Origin: Candidatus Aerophobota bacterium
Lineage (GTDB): Bacteria; Aerophobota; Aerophobia; Aerophobales; AE-B3A
Direction: 5' to 3'
NCBI GenBank assembly: GCA_030616535.1
Contig: JAUWXE010000020.1
Span: 1-14,057 of the forward strand
Length of the DNA stretch: 14,057 nt
The position numbers were made by a program, and so were the translations under genes. The notes under the pieces are model-generated. The model was not told where the DNA came from, made no database searches, and worked only from the letters and a program-made list of their open reading frames with translations. Numbering within the stretch: the first letter of the stretch is position 1; each line of letters starts with the position of its first letter. Below, one piece after another: positions 1 through 7,954 of this stretch.

Positions 1-207
1 AATCTTTCCAACCTTGCTTCCCAGATCGTCCAGACGGAGGTTTACCTCATTCCAGTAAGCTTCAAGCTTCGCCGGATAATCTTTGGGTAAACCTTTTGGG
101 TGGGATTCTACTACCGGTAAAAGGGGGACAAGATAGAGCTTTCTTCCAGGCTTTTTGAAATGCTCCACAGGAAGTTTTTCTATCTTCCCTATAGCTTTTT
201 TGGCCAT
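1..207 (-). CDS. Unrecognised protein, N-terminal 69 residues (cut by window edge)
   Basis: An open frame begins at ATG (205-207) and runs without a stop to the left edge, giving 69 residues. A purine-rich AAGGGGTGA lies 6 bases before the ATG and is a reasonable ribosome binding site. The visible protein is rich in Lys and Pro near the N-terminus (MAKKAIGKIEKLP, then FKKPGRKLYLVPLLPVVE), followed by a charged, probably helical stretch containing YPAKLEAYWNEVNLRLDDLG. There is no signal peptide and no membrane segment. It is the last visible gene of the minus-strand series that starts at mraZ and could be co-transcribed with the metallophosphoesterase. I do not recognise the family and give no function. 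That it is coding rests on the start site, the open frame and protein-like composition. Confidence 0.6.
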   Translation of the reverse strand, partial: MAKKAIGKIEKLPVEHFKKPGRKLYLVPLLPVVESHPKGLPKDYPAKLEAYWNEVNLRLDDLGSKVGKI

Positions 208-212
208 TTTAG

Positions 213-302
213 TCACCCCTTATCTTTTTCCAGATCCCTGAGAACTTTCAAGAATCTCTCCATAGCCGGATTAAAGTTACCTGAAATTCTAAGGAATTTC
301 AT
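213..302 (-). CDS. Possible 29-residue small protein
   Basis: A short ORF starts at ATG (300-302) and ends in TGA (213-215), 5 bases before the next gene's ATG. The possible SD of that next gene lies in its last codons, an arrangement typical of translational coupling. A GAGG lies 7 bases before its own ATG. The product is short and basic (starts MKFLRISGNF, ends LEKDKG), amphipathic in its second half, with no membrane segment. I recognise no family. The same frame continues upstream as protein-like codons (SKWEKMG, then a TGA, then GFA) broken by two stops, so this may be the intact tail of a decayed gene and not a functional small protein. It could also be chance. Confidence 0.3.
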   Translation of the reverse strand: MKFLRISGNFNPAMERFLKVLRDLEKDKG

Positions 303-402
303 AGCAAAACCTCATCCCATCTTCTCCCATTTAGATTTATCTTATATTTTGCCCTGACTATCTTCACTTTTGTTTAGCTTCCTCAGCTCGCAAAGTATCT
401 CT

Positions 403-942
403 CTAAGAAGCAGGAGAAAATTGGTAATTCATCAGATCCTTTCCTTGTTGCAGATCAACGATCCTTGTTGTCACTTTGCCTTTATCAAAGTCAACTACGG
501 CAAAGCTCGGAGGAAAGCCTTTTTTGTCTTCTTTTTGCAGATGGCCAGGATTTACCCACAAGACTTCAGTTTTTTCCTTTATCTGGGGGATATGAGTATG
601 ACCATAGAGAACTACCTTTATTCTCTCGCGGTCTATTATCTTCTCCAGTGAAAGCTCACCCGGTGGGTCATTTTTGTGAGGGGTGGGAGCATGGGTGATA
701 AGAGTTTTTACTCCGTCAAAATCCTTAACCAGACGATTGGGTATCTGAGGATCCTGATAATAGGTGCTGAAAACCCCGGGAATTTTCACTACTTCAACCT
801 CAAACTCTTCCAGAACTTTAGCATCATCGTAATCGTCCCCCAGATGTATAATGGCTTGTACCTTTTCTTTAATAAGCTTGTGAACCGCTGACTTTAGATT
901 ATCTAGATTTTTATGACTATCACTTACCACACCTATTCTCAT
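403..942 (-). CDS. YfcE/MJ0936-type metallophosphoesterase with altered motif III
   Basis: A 179-residue cytoplasmic calcineurin-like phosphoesterase, the size usual for YfcE-type phosphodiesterases. Seen: the N-terminal beta strand and first metal motif VSDSH (Asp8, His10), the second motif LGDD (residues 34-37), a His in ITHAP (His84), and the C-terminal GHTH (114-117). Members of the family usually carry a G-N-C/H-D/E motif at the third position, with Asn as metal ligand; here the aligned stretch reads PGVFS (55-59) and lacks the Asn. It may therefore belong to a divergent subgroup or have altered activity. The start at 942 is chosen because AAGGAG lies 7 bases upstream and the protein then begins exactly at the first beta strand; an upstream ATG at 1011 would overlap the preceding gene. 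Natural substrate unknown. Confidence 0.85.
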   Translation of the reverse strand: MRIGVVSDSHKNLDNLKSAVHKLIKEKVQAIIHLGDDYDDAKVLEEFEVEVVKIPGVFSTYYQDPQIPNRLVKDFDGVKTLITHAPTPHKNDPPGELSLEKIIDRERIKVVLYGHTHIPQIKEKTEVLWVNPGHLQKEDKKGFPPSFAVVDFDKGKVTTRIVDLQQGKDLMNYQFSPAS

Positions 943-949
943 ACTCGCA

Positions 950-955
950 CTCCTT
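950..955 (-). promoter_or_regulatory. Ribosome binding site that fixes the metallophosphoesterase start
   Basis: AAGGAG on the minus strand, 7 bases before the ATG at 940-942. This full SD match argues for the internal ATG over the upstream ATG at 1011. Confidence 0.75.
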
Positions 956-979
956 GGCTTTTGACCTATTTTAACGGAT

Positions 980-1493
980 TTATTTTTCGGCCTGACTCTC
1001 AAGAAGTTCAAGATAAGACTTCCTGGTGAGCTTTCTTTTTTCTATACCTAACTTTTGCAAAATCCCGAACATCTTTTCTTTATCCTTCCAGGAGGTTCCT
1101 TCTAGCTCCAGGAAATTTCCTAATCCTTTTACTTCATCCAGGTAAATTTTCAGATCCTTCCACTGATAAAAACTCCTCCATTTCTCCACTTCTCTCATCG
1201 GGGAAAACCCCAAACTTTTTAAAAGGTTAAATACCCCCCTTCTCTATCCTTATCTGGATCTCTTTTCTGGTTTTCGTCTCTGGATCAAGCTTTGCCTCTT
1301 TGTAAGTTAAAAAATACTCATCTTTAACTTTCCGCACTCTCAAGGCTTCATCAGTTTTTTTAAAATCATGACAGGGATGTCTGAAATACACATCTTTTTG
1401 ATGGGTACGGTTGATAAACTTTGCCCCTAACTCCCCTAACCTCTTTCCTATTGGTTCAATCTCTATCTTTGCCTTAATCTCAACCTCTAGCAT
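980..1493 (-). pseudogene. CYTH-domain protein (class IV adenylate cyclase/CyaB-like) split by a +1 frameshift
   Basis: The N-terminal half (1493 to about 1227) begins MLEVEIKAKI with the ExExK hallmark of the CYTH fold and contains the basic strands expected of a triphosphate tunnel (LRVRKV, LTYKEA, TRKEIQIRIE). It then runs into a TAA just after a run of six G (C at 1234-1239 on the plus strand). The C-terminal half (1213-980) continues in another frame with EKWRSFYQ, IYLDEVKGLGNFLELEG, typical of the CyaB end. Reading five G instead of six joins the halves into EKGVFNLLKSLGFSP and a protein of about 170 residues, the normal size. CYTH enzymes bind triphosphates with divalent metal; cyclase, thiamine triphosphatase and tripolyphosphatase activities are all known in the superfamily. 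The cause may be a real mutation, a slippage-dependent gene or a base-calling error in the homopolymer. Confidence 0.8.
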
Positions 1494-1530
1494 TTAAGGT
1501 CTCTTAAAGCCATTACTTATAAAGATGAGG

Positions 1531-2643
1531 TTAGTCGGTGTTCTTCGAATCTTTATTTTTAGAAATATTCAACAATATCCCCACCGCTGTCAGACAGACT
1601 ATTAAGGAAGAGCCTCCATAGCTAATGAAAGGCAGAGTAACTCCGGTTGTGGGAAGAATTACTGTGGCCACCCCCATATTGACAATGGCCTGAACGAGAA
1701 TGAGACAGGTTAGTCCGAGAGCCATAAGCTTGCCTAGACCGTCCGGTGCTTTTCTAGCAATCTTAAAACCACGCAGGGCTATGACAAAAAATAAAGCTAC
1801 AATGACGCTGGTTCCAATAAAACCAAGTTCCTCTCCAATGACGGCGAAGATAGAATCGGTATGGGGAGCAGGAAGATAGAAGAGTTTTTCTTTCCCCTGA
1901 CCTGGCCCCAGACCCCACAGGCCCCCTGAGCCTATAGAGATCTTCAAATGCAGAGGTTGAAATCCTATTCCCTGAGGGTCCTGTTCTGGATAAAGAAATC
2001 CAATTATCCTGCTTTTTTGATAGCCTATCTTGAATATGGAGAAAGACAAAGGTATCAAAGCTAGAATCACAGTATAGGCAAGGTGAGAAACTCTGGCACC
2101 TCCGGCGTAGAGAAGAATGAAGGCTAGTATGGCTATAATTAGAGCCGATCCTAGATCCGGCTCTATCATCACCAGAACAGAAATAACTCCCAGGATAATA
2201 AAATAGGGTAGAGAGCCACTAATGTAACTTTGCATCTTTTCTTTCTTTCTTACCAGAGAAGAGGCAAGATAGATGATTAGACCCAGTTTGGTAAATTCAC
2301 TGGGAGTGAAAGTGATAAAGCCAAGGCCAATCAAGCGGTGTACACCACGGGTGGGTTTAGCTATACCAGGTATGAAGACAGCACAAAGTAAAATTATAAT
2401 AAAAGGAGGAAGGAATCTCGATATGGTCTGATATTTCTGATAATTAAACCTGCTGGCCAGCCAGAGAAAGACAAGACCCGGTCCCAGCCACAGCAGCTGA
2501 CGCTTGAGAAAATAATAAAGATCACCTCCGCGATAAACATAGGCATAGGCTGCGCTGGCACTAAAAAGTTCCAGCAGTCCTATACCTAAGAGTATTAAAG
2601 TAGCAACCAGTAAAGGATAGTCAAAATCTTCTCCAGCCTTCAA
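1531..2643 (-). CDS. ftsW: FtsW, septal peptidoglycan glycosyltransferase (SEDS family)
   Basis: A 370-residue polytopic membrane protein of the SEDS family, which polymerises lipid II into septal glycan together with FtsI. Seen: many hydrophobic segments, PSEFTKLGL (114-122), EPDLGSAL (161-168), the extracellular loop KLFYLPAPHTDSIFAVIGEELG with the catalytic-type Asp263, and the C-terminal LPFISYGGSSL. These favour FtsW; position inside the dcw run supports it over RodA. The conserved G-x-x-R-W-I motif reads GVHRLIG here. The start is TTG, one base after the murD stop; no ATG or GTG lies near, and no clear SD is seen, so initiation is probably coupled to murD termination. It is the last recognised dcw gene: the usual murG does not follow. 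Confidence 0.93.
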   Translation of the reverse strand: MKAGEDFDYPLLVATLILLGIGLLELFSASAAYAYVYRGGDLYYFLKRQLLWLGPGLVFLWLASRFNYQKYQTISRFLPPFIIILLCAVFIPGIAKPTRGVHRLIGLGFITFTPSEFTKLGLIIYLASSLVRKKEKMQSYISGSLPYFIILGVISVLVMIEPDLGSALIIAILAFILLYAGGARVSHLAYTVILALIPLSFSIFKIGYQKSRIIGFLYPEQDPQGIGFQPLHLKISIGSGGLWGLGPGQGKEKLFYLPAPHTDSIFAVIGEELGFIGTSVIVALFFVIALRGFKIARKAPDGLGKLMALGLTCLILVQAIVNMGVATVILPTTGVTLPFISYGGSSLIVCLTAVGILLNISKNKDSKNTD

Positions 2644-2644
2644 T

Positions 2645-3988
2645 TTATGAATCTAATTTTCTCACCTCCTCTTTAAAAACTTCCCCTCTCTCCTCATAAT
2701 TTTTAAACTGATCAAAACTGGCACAGGCAGGTGAAAGTAGAACACAATCACCTTTTTTAGCTTTATTAAAAGCCTCTCTTACTGCATCTCTCATATTTTC
2801 TACTTCCGAGAGGGGACAGACGTTATCTAACTGAGCTTTAATGACTTTTTTAGCCTGCCCAAGCAAGATTAGCCTTTTTACCTTTTTCTTTATGACATTT
2901 TTAAGATAAAAGAAATTGGCTCCCTTATCCTTTCCTCCCATAATGAGAATAATTGGCTGTTTTATGGACTCAAGGCAGCTTTTTACCGCTTCCTCGTTGG
3001 TGGCCTTAGAATCATTTATAAAATCCACTCCTCTTATCCTGGCCACCGGCTCGCAGCGATGAGGCAGTCCCTTAAACTCCAGCAAAGCCTCTTTCACTGC
3101 TTCTGTCTCTAACCGATAAAGGGAGGCAATAGCTATGGCAGAGAGGATATTTTCCAGATTATGAGATCCGGCAAAGCTAATCTCAGGAGTAGAAACAACT
3201 ACCTCCTCTCCCTCAAACTTTCTTATTATGTGAGATCCTCTAAGGAAAACTCCTCTTTCCAGCTTCTCTTTTTGACTAAAAAAGATAACCTCGGCTCTGG
3301 TTTTTCTTCTCAGAGGGTAAACATGAGGATCATCTCTATTTAATACGGTAAAGCCATTTGATTTCTGATTGGTGAGGATACGACTTTTAAGCCAAATATA
3401 CTCTCCAAGATCAGGATGTCTATCCAGATGATCGGGAGAGATATTGAGAATACAGGATATAAAAGGCGAAAACCTCTTAACAGTTTCTAATTGGAAACTA
3501 CTTACCTCTGTTACAATTATCTTCCCGGGTCTTCTAACAGCTTCAGAAAGAGGTATCCCGATGTTACCGGCTACCATAACATCTTTATGAGCTTTTTTCA
3601 GGATCTTCTCTGTGAGAACAGTGGCGGTAGTCTTTCCATTGGTGCCGGTAATAGCAATGAGAGATCTACCAGTTAAAAAGCGGGAGGCTAGCTCTAGTTC
3701 TCCCATTATAGGAATATGTAGCTTTTCTGCTTGGCGAAGTAGAGGAATCTGAGGAGGAATTCCCGGAGAAACAATAATTAATTCCTGTCCGGGAAGGATT
3801 TCAAATGGATGTGAGCCCAGGATCACCTTAATTCCGTTTCTCTCAAAATCTCCCGCTCTAGCTCTCATCTCTTTGTTATTCTCTAATTCATTAACGGTCA
3901 CCCGTGCTCCCTTCTCCTTTAATAGACGGATTGCTCCCACACCACTAATTCCCATGCCCAGCACCAGTACTTTTTTACCTTTAACCAT
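2645..3988 (-). CDS. murD: MurD, UDP-MurNAc-L-alanine:D-glutamate ligase
   Basis: A 447-residue cytoplasmic Mur ligase that adds D-Glu to UDP-MurNAc-L-Ala using ATP. Seen: an N-terminal Rossmann-like nucleotide motif KKVLVLGMGISGVGA, the ATP loop GTNGKTT (residues 115-121), the central NISPDHLDRH, the C-terminal domain motif NDSKATNEEAV, and the MurD signature SPACASFDQFKNYEERG near the end. Length is normal. I choose ATG at 3986-3988 because AAGGA lies 5 bases upstream and the protein then begins at the first strand; a GTG at 4001-4003 would add five residues and overlap mraY. The SD overlaps the mraY stop codon, so translation of the two genes is probably coupled. Confidence 0.95.
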   Translation of the reverse strand: MVKGKKVLVLGMGISGVGAIRLLKEKGARVTVNELENNKEMRARAGDFERNGIKVILGSHPFEILPGQELIIVSPGIPPQIPLLRQAEKLHIPIMGELELASRFLTGRSLIAITGTNGKTTATVLTEKILKKAHKDVMVAGNIGIPLSEAVRRPGKIIVTEVSSFQLETVKRFSPFISCILNISPDHLDRHPDLGEYIWLKSRILTNQKSNGFTVLNRDDPHVYPLRRKTRAEVIFFSQKEKLERGVFLRGSHIIRKFEGEEVVVSTPEISFAGSHNLENILSAIAIASLYRLETEAVKEALLEFKGLPHRCEPVARIRGVDFINDSKATNEEAVKSCLESIKQPIILIMGGKDKGANFFYLKNVIKKKVKRLILLGQAKKVIKAQLDNVCPLSEVENMRDAVREAFNKAKKGDCVLLSPACASFDQFKNYEERGEVFKEEVRKLDS

Positions 3989-3993
3989 CGTTA

Positions 3994-3998
3994 TCCTT
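3994..3998 (-). promoter_or_regulatory. Ribosome binding site deciding the murD start
   Basis: AAGGA on the minus strand, 5 bases before the ATG at 3986-3988 and overlapping the mraY TAA (3997-3999). It supports the ATG over the upstream GTG at 4001-4003. Confidence 0.65.
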
Positions 3999-5028
3999 AC
4001 CACCCCAGACTGCTTAATCCTGCCAGAGCCAGAAGAAGAGCTAAAATCCAGAAACGGACGACAATCTTAGGCTCCTCCATTCCTTTAAGCTCATAATGAT
4101 GATGGATGGGACTCATTCTCAGGATACGCCTCCCGGTTAGCCGGAAGGAAATAACCTGCAATATTACAGATAAAGCCTCCAGCACAAAGACTCCTCCAAT
4201 GAGAAGAAGCAATATTTCCCTTTTTATCAAGATAGCGGTCATAGCTAGAGCTCCTCCTAGAAGCTGAGCTCCTGTTTCTCCCATAAATAGTTTAGCCGGG
4301 TAGCGATTGTACCATAAAAATCCTAAAGTTGCTCCCAGAAGTGCTGCCCAGAATACCACCATCTCTTCTGCTCCGGGGACATAGTAAGTATTTAGATAGC
4401 CATGAAAATGAGTAGCTCCCGCCACGTAGACTAGAACACCGTAAGCCACCCCGGCAAACAGCATGCAGCCAGCAACTAATCCATCCAGACCATCGGTAAT
4501 ATTGACGCTAGTAGGAACACACACCAGAATGAGCACCATCAAAGGGATGTATCCCCACCCTATATCTAGACTGGCTCCGGTAAAAGGAATGCGGAGATGA
4601 TTATCAAAAAAAGGCCGATAATACAAAAAAAGGGCAACCGCAAGGGCCGGAATCAACTGAATGACTAATTTGGTTCTGATCCTGAGACCCCGGGAGCTCT
4701 TTTTTAATATTTTGATCTTATCATCCCAGAATCCTATCAATCCCAGAGAAAGTGAAACAAAGAGAGTAAGAAGAATCATCTTATTGGTGAAATTGCCAAA
4801 GACAAAAAGGCTCAAAAGAAGGGCAAAAGTAATGAAAATCCCTCCGCCTACCGGAATACCTTTTTTCCCGTGGTGAGTGGGGGGAGTGAACCTGCGAACA
4901 AAATCAACCCATCCTGCCTCTTTGAATTTCTTTATCCCTATCTTGCCTCCCCACAGGCTCAAAGCAAGAGAAAGCACAGCTGCCCCTGCGATACGTACCC
5001 ATAGAGAAGAAGTCAGGTAGAAGAGCAT
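3997..5028 (-). CDS. mraY: MraY, phospho-MurNAc-pentapeptide transferase, with Glu at a usual Asp position
   Basis: A 343-residue integral membrane enzyme that moves phospho-MurNAc-pentapeptide onto undecaprenyl phosphate to make lipid I. Seen: about ten hydrophobic segments, the cytoplasmic loop GKKGIPVGGG (54-63, where the family usually has GTPTMGG), the Asp pair in WDDK (102-103), SVNITDGLDGL (174-184), LFMGETG (247-253) and SPIHHHYELKG (306-316) with the His triad. The third catalytic-type acidic residue, normally Asp in the MGD(T/V)G motif, is Glu251 here. The gene overlaps the end of murF by 16 bases. The ATG at 5026-5028 is preceded by AAGGATGAG within the murF 3' end. Identity is firm from motifs and context; whether the Glu is tolerated is not known from this sequence. 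Confidence 0.95.
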   Translation of the reverse strand: MLFYLTSSLWVRIAGAAVLSLALSLWGGKIGIKKFKEAGWVDFVRRFTPPTHHGKKGIPVGGGIFITFALLLSLFVFGNFTNKMILLTLFVSLSLGLIGFWDDKIKILKKSSRGLRIRTKLVIQLIPALAVALFLYYRPFFDNHLRIPFTGASLDIGWGYIPLMVLILVCVPTSVNITDGLDGLVAGCMLFAGVAYGVLVYVAGATHFHGYLNTYYVPGAEEMVVFWAALLGATLGFLWYNRYPAKLFMGETGAQLLGGALAMTAILIKREILLLLIGGVFVLEALSVILQVISFRLTGRRILRMSPIHHHYELKGMEEPKIVVRFWILALLLALAGLSSLGW

Positions 5029-6413
5029 AATCTCATCCTTAATCTATCAATGATCTCCTCCATCCTCATCTCTCTTGAGCCCTTAACCAAAAGACAATCG
5101 TCCTCCCTCAGAAACGTGAGTAACTTCTCGATCAGGCTTTTCTTATCCCGGAAGAAAAAAGCTTCTTCTATCCCGGCTTCTTTTGCCCCGACAACTGTCT
5201 TATAGGAGTATTCCCCCAGGGCAAACAAAGCCTGGATGTCTAACTCCCCCATCAGTCTTCCAATTTTATAGTGAAAGAACTCTGCCATTTCTCCTAACTC
5301 CAACATATCTCCCAGAATGGCTATTTTCCGACCCCCTCTCATTTCCTTCAGCAGTTTTAAAGCCTGTTCCATAGACTCTGGATTAGCGTTATAAGAATCA
5401 TCAATTACTCTATATTTGCCCAATAGGTATATCTGGGAATGCATAGGGAGAGGCTGAAAGTTTGATAGAGTCCGGGCCATGGTAGGTAGAGGAACTCCCA
5501 AAATGAGGACTACGGCACAGGCAGCCAGGGCATTAGATACATTATATTCTCCAGGAATGGCAAGATGAATGGGAATCTCTCCTTTCTTAGAGGTCAGGGT
5601 AAATTTCATGACCCCCTGGTGGTTCTGGATATTGTCTGCTCCCACGTCGGATCCCTGGCCAATCCCAAAGGTGATTACCTTGCATCGGGCTTTTGAGATC
5701 AGTTCAGGAGTCCATTCACTATCATGGTTTAAAACTAACCAGTTGGTGGGATCTCTATTTAGCAGAGAAATGAGTTCTGCCTTGGCTTCTTTAATTTCCT
5801 CCAGACTTCCCAGAAATCCCACGTGAGAGTGATGGATGTTGGTAATCACGCCAATATGGGGTTCAACAATCTCAGCCAGGCGCTGAATCTCTCCTCTCGA
5901 ATTCATCCCCATTTCAAAAACTCCTAATCTATGAGAAGAGGAAAGCTTAAGTAAGGAGAGGGGAACTCCAATTTGATTATTAAAATTTCCTTCCGATTTC
6001 AAAACCGGATACTCCTGGGACAGAATCTGCCAGATCATTTCCTTGACTGTGGTTTTGCCATTACTACCTGTTATTGCTATGAGAGGTAAGGAGAGTTTCC
6101 TCTGATGGTATCTGGCTAGTTCTTGTAAAGCCCGGAGGGTGTCTTTCACCTGCAGGAGAAAAAAATCTCTGCGGGGAGGATAAATTGATTCAGAGACAAT
6201 GGCTCCGCAGGCTCCCTTTTCGCTGGATTCCTCAACAAATTGGTGTCCATCGAACTTCTTACCCACAAGAGCAACGAAGAGATCCCTCTTTTGAAGATTT
6301 CGGGTATCGGTACAGATTTGATGAGGTGAGATGGAGGAGATGTCAGGGATTTTTCCGATCAGTCTACCCTGGGTAGCTTTCACTATCTCCTGGATGGAAA
6401 AGTTATTCTGCAT
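5013..6413 (-). CDS. murF: MurF, UDP-MurNAc-tripeptide:D-Ala-D-Ala ligase
   Basis: A 466-residue cytoplasmic Mur ligase that adds D-Ala-D-Ala to the UDP-MurNAc-tripeptide. Seen: an N-terminal substrate domain with CTDTRNLQKRDLFVAL, the ATP loop GSNGKTT (116-122), NNQIGVPLSLL after it, the central NIHHSHVGFLGS and the C-terminal DDSYNANPESM typical of MurF. Length is normal. It starts at ATG (6411-6413) with only a weak purine stretch (GAGAAAG) before it and a 52-base gap from murE, one of the larger gaps in the operon; no terminator or promoter is evident in that gap. Its last 16 bases overlap mraY. Confidence 0.95.
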   Translation of the reverse strand: MQNNFSIQEIVKATQGRLIGKIPDISSISPHQICTDTRNLQKRDLFVALVGKKFDGHQFVEESSEKGACGAIVSESIYPPRRDFFLLQVKDTLRALQELARYHQRKLSLPLIAITGSNGKTTVKEMIWQILSQEYPVLKSEGNFNNQIGVPLSLLKLSSSHRLGVFEMGMNSRGEIQRLAEIVEPHIGVITNIHHSHVGFLGSLEEIKEAKAELISLLNRDPTNWLVLNHDSEWTPELISKARCKVITFGIGQGSDVGADNIQNHQGVMKFTLTSKKGEIPIHLAIPGEYNVSNALAACAVVLILGVPLPTMARTLSNFQPLPMHSQIYLLGKYRVIDDSYNANPESMEQALKLLKEMRGGRKIAILGDMLELGEMAEFFHYKIGRLMGELDIQALFALGEYSYKTVVGAKEAGIEEAFFFRDKKSLIEKLLTFLREDDCLLVKGSREMRMEEIIDRLRMRLCSST

Positions 6414-6465
6414 CGGCTTTCTCTACTCTTTCGACCCCTTAAAATCATAGTTTCATCATATCATA

Positions 6466-7950
6466 TTATTCTCTCCCAAGCAAATCTTGCACTACCTTCT
6501 TATCCTCGAACTTTATTACTCTGTCTTTGAAAATTTGAACTCTTTCATGACCTTTGCCAGCAATAAGAAGGGTGTCTTTCTTTCTCATTCTCTCCAGAGC
6601 TTCCTTTATGGCTTCTCTGCGGTCTACTATAATCAGATAATCTCTTTCTCTTTCTCCTCCCGCCTCCTTTACTCCTTTTTCAATCTGAACAATAATCTCT
6701 TCAGGGTCCTCGCTCCTGGGATTATCGGAAGTAATGACTGAATAGTCAGCTAATTTCAGGGCTACTTTACCCATAAGGGGACGTTTTCGTCTATCTCTAT
6801 CGCCGCCACAGCCAAATACCACCAATAACCTCCCCTCAACGACTTCCCGTAAAGCTTGTAATACCTTCTCTAGACCATCTGCGGTATGAGCGTAATCCAC
6901 AAAAACCCGCAAGTTCTGCGAATTTTCAATAGGTTCAAGTCTGCCGGGGATCTTTCTTAAAGACTCAAGCCCCTCCTTGATGAGAGCAAAAGAAATTTCT
7001 TCTCCCATCCCCACTGAGGCAGCAGCCAGAGCATTGTAAACGTTATGAATACCCAGAAGAGATAGATTTATCTTCTCAATCCTGTCAGCTTCCAGGATAA
7101 AATGAACCCCGTTAGAGCTGACTTCTAAAACCTTTCCCCGGACATTGGCCTCTTTCTTAATCCCATAGGTAATTATCCGGCAAGGAGTCTCAGCCATAAT
7201 ATAATTTGCCACAGGATCATCTATATTAACTATGGCTCCTTTAGGCACCTTCTTTTTCGTCTTTTTGCCCAGTCCTTTAAACAAGGAGATTTTGGCTTCC
7301 AAATACTCATCAAGGTTTTTATGAAAATCGAGGTGCTCCGGAGAAAAATTGGTAAATACAGCCCAATCAAATTCTACTCCCTCAACTCTGTGAAGAACGA
7401 GCGCATGGGAGGAGACTTCTGTCACGACATAGTCAAGATGGTCATCCACCATGGCCCTGATCATTCGCTGCAAATCCTCTGACTCAGGGGTAGTGATGGA
7501 AGAGAAAGAAAATCCCCTTCCCAGGCTGTAATCAATGGTTGATATCTTCCCCACCCTAAAACCACATCTTTTGAGAATAGACTCGATCAGGTACGTGGTA
7601 GTGGTTTTACCATTGGTCCCAGTTATTCCAATCACGCGTATCTGCCCCGAAGGAAATCCATAAAAACGATTAGAGATCTGAGCTAATGCCAAACGTGATG
7701 AAGGAACTTTGACTGAAACTATTTTTGGGAAGGGGATTCGGATTTCTTCCTCTACTATTACTGCCTTGGCTCCTCTTTCTATAGCCTCACGAATAAAGTG
7801 GTGGCCATCCTCTTTGAAGCCGGAAATAGCAACAAACAAGAAGTTTGGCTGGATCTTCCTTGAATCGTAGGTTACTCCCTCTATTTCCAAATCGGGATTA
7901 CCAGCTATTTTCTCTACATCTATATCAGTGATAAGTTCTCTTAAATTCAC
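6466..7950 (-). CDS. murE: MurE, UDP-MurNAc-dipeptide:meso-diaminopimelate ligase
   Basis: A 494-residue cytoplasmic Mur ligase that adds the third stem-peptide residue. Seen: the N-terminal LRELI...VTYDSRK...LFVAISG typical of MurE, the ATP loop GTNGKTT (111-117), the TTPES motif, EVSSHAL, the SPEHLDFH segment with the following Lys in EAKISLF (the site usually carbamylated), and DNPRSEDP (409-416). The DNPR with Arg is the known signature of meso-diaminopimelate specificity; lysine-adding enzymes differ there. I choose GTG at 7948-7950 because AGAGGA lies 4 bases upstream and the protein then begins at the conserved LRELI. An ATG at 7971 and a TTG at 7986 are alternatives with no SD. The TTG version would touch the ftsI stop. 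Confidence 0.94.
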   Translation of the reverse strand: MNLRELITDIDVEKIAGNPDLEIEGVTYDSRKIQPNFLFVAISGFKEDGHHFIREAIERGAKAVIVEEEIRIPFPKIVSVKVPSSRLALAQISNRFYGFPSGQIRVIGITGTNGKTTTTYLIESILKRCGFRVGKISTIDYSLGRGFSFSSITTPESEDLQRMIRAMVDDHLDYVVTEVSSHALVLHRVEGVEFDWAVFTNFSPEHLDFHKNLDEYLEAKISLFKGLGKKTKKKVPKGAIVNIDDPVANYIMAETPCRIITYGIKKEANVRGKVLEVSSNGVHFILEADRIEKINLSLLGIHNVYNALAAASVGMGEEISFALIKEGLESLRKIPGRLEPIENSQNLRVFVDYAHTADGLEKVLQALREVVEGRLLVVFGCGGDRDRRKRPLMGKVALKLADYSVITSDNPRSEDPEEIIVQIEKGVKEAGGERERDYLIIVDRREAIKEALERMRKKDTLLIAGKGHERVQIFKDRVIKFEDKKVVQDLLGRE

Positions 7951-7954
7951 GGAT

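Noticed and set aside
6414..6465. Repeated ATGA-like stretch between murE and murF as a small gene or regulatory repeat
   Set aside because: The ATGs are followed by stops within a few codons and the pattern is irregular A/T-rich spacer sequence.
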